This document shows positions 58,262-64,000 of a stretch of 64,000 nucleotides of DNA, one piece after another. Source of the stretch: Armigeres subalbatus. Lineage: Eukaryota; Arthropoda; Insecta; Diptera; Culicidae. A program made the translations under genes and the position numbers. Position 1 is the first letter of the stretch; the number at the start of each line of letters is the position of its first letter. The stretch covers positions 461,125,506 to 461,189,505 of the forward strand of contig NC_085140.1 of NCBI RefSeq assembly GCF_024139115.2, read 5' to 3'. Below the pieces are notes generated by a model that was not told the DNA's origin, did not search any database, and saw only the letters and a list, made by a program, of their open reading frames with translations.

Positions 58262-59575
58262 GGGTGTGAAGAGTGAGGCGCCTCACTTTTCACTTCTCAT
58301 TTCTCACTTCTCGCTGTAAAAGGTGAGAAGTACGAAGTGAATAGTGAGACGTATCACTACCCACTTCTCACTACTCACTTTTCACAGTGAAAAGTGCGAA
58401 ATTAGGAGTGCAAAGTGAGACGTCTAACTTTCACTCCTTATTTTTCACTTCTCACTGTGAAAAGTATGTAGTGAGACCTCACGCTACCCAATTCGCGCTT
58501 CCATCTTTTTACAGTAAGAAGTGAGAAATGAGGAATGAGAATTGAGACGTCTCACTTCTCACTCCTAATTTCTCACTTTTCAAATTAACTGTTCGGCCAA
58601 ATGACTTATTAGACCAAATGTCCTATACGGCCAATTGTCCTATTCGGTAAAATGACCTATTTGGCCGGATGACCTAATGGTTTGTTCGGCCTTGTGGCAT
58701 TCGGCCGAATGGGCTTCGGCCAAATGATCCTTCCCCTTATATGAATTGTGCAGTGAGAAGTGAGGAATAAAACATTTCGCACATCGCATAATACGAAATA
58801 GGAAGTGAATTGTCAAAAGTGGTAAGTGAGAAGTGAGAAGTAAGAAGTAAGAGAAGGGGAAAGGTGGGAAGTTAGACATTTGAGAAGCGAGAACTGTGAA
58901 GTGAGAAGTGAAAAGTGAGAAGTGAAAAGTGAAAAATGAGAAGTGAGAAGTAAGAAATGAAGAGCAAAAAGTAAGAAGTGAGAAGTGACAAATTAGAAGT
59001 GAGAAATGAGTAATGAAAAGTTAGAAAGGAAAAGTGAAAAGGGAGAAGTGAGGAGCGATATGTAGGAAGTGAATAGTGACAAATGAGAAGTACAAAGTGA
59101 GTAGTGAGAAGTGAGAAGATAAAAGTGAGAAAAGTGATGTAAAAACTGAGAAGTGAGAAGTAAAAGTAAGAAAGGAGAAGTTAGAATTGAGAAGTGAAAA
59201 GTTAGAAATTTAAGAAATGGGAACCTTGGAGTGAGAAGTGACAATAGTGAAGTGAGATGTGCGAAACGAAAATGCAGAAAAGATAAGTAAAAATTGAAAA
59301 GAAAATTGTGAAAAGTGAGAAGTGAGAAAAAAGAAATTCAAAGTGAAAGAAGTTTAATATTAAGAAGTAAAAATGAGAGGTCAGAAGTTAGAAGTGAAAA
59401 GTTTGAGAAGTGAGAGGTGAAAAGTGAGAAGTGATTTGTAAACAAATAAAATAGAAAAGTGATAAGTAAGAAGCGAGAAGTGAAAAGTGAGAAATGCGGA
59501 GTGAGAAGGAAGAAGTGAGAAGAGAAAAGAGAGAAAAATAAAGTAAGAACTGACAAGTAGGAAAAGTGAGGGGAA
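58262..59575. repeat. gtgagaagtgaaaa short-word repeat field
   Basis: From 58262 to 58580 the word gtgagaagtg alternates with its complement cacttctcac, giving hairpins. From 58740 to 59575 only the purine orientation is used. A 17-bp satellite block sits between them. Confidence 0.85.
58585..58735 (+). repeat. 17-bp satellite, short array
   Basis: About eight units of ttcggccaaatgacctatt type, ending near gggcttcggccaaatgatcc. A remnant in the other orientation (catttggtcgaatg) lies near 56110-56180. Confidence 0.8.
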
Positions 59576-59587
59576 AATTGATTTTTT

Positions 59588-59780
59588 TGACGTAGGACTA
59601 CGTCTGTCTTTTCTATATTGGGGTACACTTTACGATTACGAAAATCAGGGACCGTCACGAAAATATGATAGACTTTAAACTTTAATATCTCAGCCGTTTC
59701 TCGATGGATTTTCAATTTTTTTGGACCATTCGATGAAGGTTGAGTCTACGCTTCTACTGATTTATAACTATTAATTATCG
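59588..59780 (+). repeat. Interspersed repeat with acgtag-dyad end, copy D
   Basis: gacgtaggactacgtctgtc, ttctatattggggtacactt and aaaatcagggaccgtcacga in order. The dyad starts right at the end of the gagaagt field. Confidence 0.65.
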
Positions 59781-61480
59781 ATAATTGATAAAAAGTTTAG
59801 AAATAGGTAAACTAAACAATCACGTACATGCATCACAAGCACAGACATTAAAATCAAGCAACTTGTGGGTTTGGATCTAATCCTCAGTTTGAAAAAGATT
59901 TCACGCAGAGCAGACGTATCAAAGCGATCACCTCGGATACAGCATCACGAAGGCGCTGGTAACATATTAAATGGAAATTCATCGCATTGGTGCTGGCCTC
60001 TGTGTGTTGCTGCAGATCATTCAATCTCATCGAATCAGCATTGTATATGAGAAAGGGTTGACTACAAAAATAGCACTGTTGCGGTCCTACGCCGTCAGTG
60101 GCGATGCTGAAAATTTATTATTTCCCATGTTATGGCTATATTTGCTACCTAGTAATCCCCTCAGATGAATTTGAGTCATTAAAAATGGAAATGTCAAATT
60201 GAGAACGGTTTTTTTTACGAACAGATCGTAAGTTTCAAGTGGAAGAAGGATTTTCAGTTATATTGATTGATTGATTGATTGAATACAAGAAAGCTGCTCG
60301 CCGGCGTTGGCGATCCATTTTGATAGGGATTCCGCAAAGAGGGGTTCGATAAAATTTGATGCAGAGGAGCATGAAGGCGTGGGTAGCACCAGTGGCAATG
60401 CTGAAAATTTATTCCAAATGGTGGAGGCTGTGCTAAAAATCATCTAGTGGCTGTCAGACAATTTCAAAGCAAGGTTCCAACAAGCGTTTGGATGCAGTTA
60501 GTTACTGGAAAGGCGCATTTGGTAAAGAAAATTGGTTCTTCTCAGGGTTAATTGCAAAAATGGACTGTTTCGGTGGCATAAACGTTTGGCGTGGTAGTTT
60601 GGTTGCTGTGAGTGATTCCATCCATTCAAACAAATTTATTGCAACATCCCTTCCGTCGAGCGCTTGTGATTCTACTACCGAAGGGCAACTTTCTGCCGTC
60701 GCCAATCGATTAGGTGTTGCACTTTCAAAAAAACTTACCTCGGATTAACCTTCTTTTGTATAAAATGGTGGCCCGGAAAAAATGATTTCAAACAGAAACA
60801 AAACCAAATAATCTTCCCAGAAAATTTCACTTTCCGCCGATGACAGCTAAATCTATGAAAACGCCAATACCTCTTCTTGGATAAATACTTTAGGTCCTGA
60901 AAAGGACGATGTGTTATTGATTCTTGAAGTTCTCCTCTCTTTTCCACGTAGGTTTCCATCGCGGCCGAAAACCAAACGTTGCAAATAAATATATTTGCAT
61001 TTGGTTTCACGCCAACTTATGATTCTGCTTATTTCTCCTTTATTACGGACATTTTTGTTTCACGCCAACTTATGATTCTGCTTATTTCTCCTTTATTACG
61101 GACATTTTTGAGGATGGTGTCTTCTAGGATTGTGATGTCCTCCACTGGAAGTCAGTCCAGTGGCTTCAGCGGCGATGCGGTCGATGAGTCATGTTAATCC
61201 CACGATCGGAGACTGAAAGTCCATCCAACTGGGAGCAACTATTTGACTTCTTGATTCAATAGACCTCCGAGCAGTTTGCTCAATATTAATAAAGGAATTC
61301 AAATTATTATGTGAAATACCATTCGAAATCAATTTCGAATAGCTACGTAGTCCTACGTCACCTTTGCGTATGATCCGATTGGGCTGTACCTTTGAGTTTT
61401 TTAACTTATTCTTTATTCCTTCTCCTTTCTTCCTGGTTTCCTAGAGAAAATATAAGTGAGAAATGTGTCATGACTCACTT
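59781..61480. other. Mixed repeat remnants, no gene
   Basis: The phrases tggcaatgctgaaaatttat (twice) and tcagtggcgatgctg link this block to 5950-6480 and 7560-7680 (gcagaatcacgaacgcgc, aagtgaaattttctt). It ends near 61340 with ctacgtagtcctacgtcacc, whose inverted partner phrase lies at about 945-1015. Confidence 0.45.
61005..61110. repeat. Perfect 53-bp tandem duplication
   Basis: tttcacgccaacttatgatt ... acggacatttttg occurs twice, 61005-61057 and 61058-61110, with no difference. Confidence 0.9.
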
Positions 61481-61487
61481 GTCATAA

Positions 61488-61605
61488 GACGAGTTTGTAC
61501 AATCCCATTGAATTCCACCACTTAATTGTATCTTGACAGATGCGTATTTCGACCTCAACAGCAAGGCCGTCTTCAGTGTCTCGTACTTGACTCGACTTGA
61601 CGAGT
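61488..61605. mobile_element. Half copy of the same foldback family
   Basis: It contains gtcataagacgagtttgt, the cgtatttcgacctcaaca word and cgtcttcagtgtctcgtac, and stops at the centre (ttgactcgacttgacgagtc). Confidence 0.7.
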
Positions 61606-61949
61606 CAAGATGATCGCAGCTTACACTATTTATGCTATGCGTAGGTATAATATTCTAGGTACATTTACTACGGTGCTTACTTCTATTTACTTCTACTACT
61701 ACTATTTCCGAACATTTCATTTCCCACTTCTCAATTCTCCCTTTTCACTATTCATTTCAAACATCTCACTCCTCGCACATAAGACCTCCTCCTTCACTCC
61801 TCGCATATAAGACCTATTTTCAAAGCACTCTAGAAACAGTAGTTTTTGCAATTAGTTGAAAAAAGATTATTTTTTCAGCACGAGATGTACGTTTATCCAA
61901 CTTGGCTTGCCTAGTTGAACTACTGAATGATTGAGAAGAATTCTATATA

Positions 61950-62140
61950 GGGGAAATGACGGCTTTGGCAAGTTTTGTTCTATTATTGTCAGGGGGGTTT
62001 TTGTTGACCAAATTTTATGAAATTCGGCCACAACATTATTTGATATGCAAATAATGTTTATGCCAAATTTGAGCATAATTGGTTATAGAAAACCCCGCTG
62101 ACAATAATAGAACAAAACCTGCCAGAGCCGTAATTTCCCC
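61950..62140. mobile_element. 191-bp TIR MITE, copy 2
   Basis: Same ends, same length and the same TIR as the copy at 56.64 kb, with TA at 61948-61949 and 62141-62142. The two differ at scattered bases only. Confidence 0.8.
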
Positions 62141-62142
62141 TA

Positions 62143-64000
62143 GGTAAGAAGTCAAAATTTCAATTTCGTATTGAAATAATACCCTTTTGAAACTATGTTG
62201 TTTTACGAAACTGTTGATTATTGATTCATAGTGAGTTATAAAATAATAGTTTGGAAATTCTCCTCCACAGCGCTCACATCTTATATAACAACTAAGCATA
62301 TGTGCATCTTCTCCGCTTGCCAGAAATGCACGAGGCTGCTGAACTTCGGCAAAACCCTGCAGAATTCAACGCATTCCTAAACAAGCCTCTTTTGTGTGGA
62401 GCAGCCGACGCTGTTGAACTTTGCCAGCTTTTGGTACAATGTGTATCTCGTTTCCGTTGGGATTTCAGCAGAAATAGAAGCAGCACCAAAACCTCGGCAA
62501 AGACCACGACGGAGCAACATAACCCGACCGACGGTACCGGAATTGCAGCGAAACGCTCGCAACAAAACCGCAAATAGTAATATGGTTCTCCCACCTTTGC
62601 GGTTTGGCATCGTCTTCAGTGCAGAAACTTCTAGTGGAAGAACAGAGCCGGGAGCTCTAACAAAAGTGTTATAATTCGGTATGTTTTTTGTTCAAACCGG
62701 AAGCTTCCGGGTGATATCGCATAGAATAATCGCAAGTCAAATTTTATTGCTCATATCTTCTTAATAAAGCTTATTTCAATAAAAGTCGCCATTGCATCAA
62801 ATATAAAAGCAGACCGTATGGCGTTGAGGCAGAATGCATCTCATCTAGCTGGAACCGAGGGCGCTTTCATACCGTGAATGGATTATACGTTTATTCGTTT
62901 CAGGAATCGACGCTGCAGTGTTTACTTTCCATCACCTCACCTTCATCCGAGAACCGACTGCAGTCGCTTCAGCCGTCTTCTGAGCACACTCAGCGTGATT
63001 TTAAGCTCCGGTTTACCAACGCGTTCAGTTTATCACAATCCACTCTGCGCCAGAGTTGAGTGGAGAATGGCTCTGGTTATTAAAAACGAAGAGCTTATTT
63101 CTACCACTGCACTGCACTGCACTGGCAAACCAGCGAGCCAACGTCTATTATCCGGAAGAGCTGCTGCTGCTGTTGGAGAAGGGTAGGGCTTTGCCATTTT
63201 TCACTTTTCCGGTCAGTGCTTTTTAATTGCCAACGATTTAAGCGACGTCGACGTACTTTGGGAGGGCATTTTTCTTCCTCTCCGCGAAGATGGTAACGAC
63301 AAGAAGGAATTTCCGCAACGTTGAATCGCTAAAATACGACGCAGATTCAAGTTACAGATGGGTTGAGCTGTGTGCGGTTTGGAGATGCGAATAATCTGAT
63401 CTTGTTTTGACTTACGACTCCTGCAAAGGATGAAAAACTCGAGTTTGCACAAACAAGGTGCAGTAAGGAGAGGCAGTAGTTCTAAGTTCCAAGTATAATT
63501 TTCAATAGTTCTTTAATGTTAAACATTCGAAAGAATTGCTATCTAAAATTTTATTACGTTTCTGTACTAAACTAAACGCTATTTTAAGTTGTAAGAACCC
63601 AAATTGTTTCTCCTGACATTGATGAAACTTTTCTTGTGGTCTAAAATACCATTTTAGGAAAGAAGGAAGGAATGTCTCATTATATCTGTGAGTATAATGT
63701 TTGTTGTATTCAGTTAATGACATGACTGTAATTTTTCTTTGAAAAAAAAAACTGGGACTTGAAGGCAAAACTCCTTACGTAGCGTAAACATTGGGCCGAA
63801 TTACCGTCGACAGATTGGCCAATGCTACACACTCAGATTAAATTTCGCTGGTCGGTAATTATTTGACCGAATTATATTGCACCGCGCATGAAAAAGTCTA
63901 TTCATCCATTCGTCGCAACAAAAAATAAGCGCCAGATAGTCGCCAAAGAAAAACATACCTGCAGTAAAAAAGTTACCCTGATAATTTTAAGAATTTGACC
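62143..64000. other. Right-end stretch with an unassigned TATA-like site
   Basis: TATAAAAG at 62802-62809 precedes short open frames (62874-63059 and 62878-63186), neither with a clear domain. GC content is higher at 62300-62660 and 62880-63440 than in the neighbours, so decayed coding or a retrocopy is possible. Confidence 0.3.

Noticed and set aside
62878..63186. Possible histone H2A-like pseudogene
   Set aside because: Short words such as agctccggtttacc and a translated IKNEEL recall H2A, but they are out of order and too few to support a call.

Overview
This is animal DNA, most probably from a culicine mosquito (an Aedes-type genome). It is AT-rich, gene-poor and packed with transposon debris. 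It carries tRNA-derived SINEs that resemble the Feilai family described in Aedes aegypti, non-LTR retrotransposon fragments, many terminal-inverted-repeat (TIR) or foldback MITEs, and short-period satellites. Genes are split by spliceosomal introns (GT...AG), and one has a TATA/initiator promoter. There are no bacterial operons and no CRISPR array. The species call is inference; no database was searched.

Two host genes are supported. (1) A minus-strand cell-adhesion gene of the Ig/FN3 class runs from 38964 down to 22396 in six exons. All splice phases agree and the exons join into 469 residues: three Ig domains, one fibronectin type III domain and a hydrophobic tail that looks like a GPI-anchor signal. 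The exon with the start codon and signal peptide was not found and probably lies to the right. (2) A plus-strand gene of two coding exons at 54634-54942 encodes a 74-residue secreted Ala/Pro/Tyr-rich protein, with a TATA box and a poly(A) signal.

Layout. 1-22 kb: intergenic, with a hAT-type element (2632-4349, 8-bp target duplication), small foldback elements, 24-bp and 52-bp repeat fields, (CA)n tracts split by a LINE 3' end, a pogo-like MITE, SINEs and a compact MITE. 22.4-39 kb: the Ig gene. Its 14.4-kb intron holds a piggyBac-type foldback element with TTAA ends (26822-28218), purine-rich tracts, a long-armed foldback (30296-30940), a decayed CR1/L2-like LINE interrupted by a TIR element with a 10-bp duplication, a large 17-bp satellite and a SINE. 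39-54 kb: upstream or intergenic DNA with a foldback built from one repeated word, an internally deleted R1-clade (Waldo-like) LINE in an ACAY microsatellite, a 240-bp near-perfect palindrome and a decayed pogo/jerky-type transposase. 54.5-55.1 kb: the small secreted gene. 56-64 kb: a 23-bp satellite open in all three forward frames, GAGAAGT-type arrays, a pair of 191-bp MITEs and unassigned DNA.

Most of the sequence is a record of nested insertion. Several insertions can be dated relative to each other because their target duplications, or the interrupted host sequence, can be read directly. I found nothing that supports a new enzymatic or defence system. The most unusual material is the set of short-word satellites and the foldback elements.
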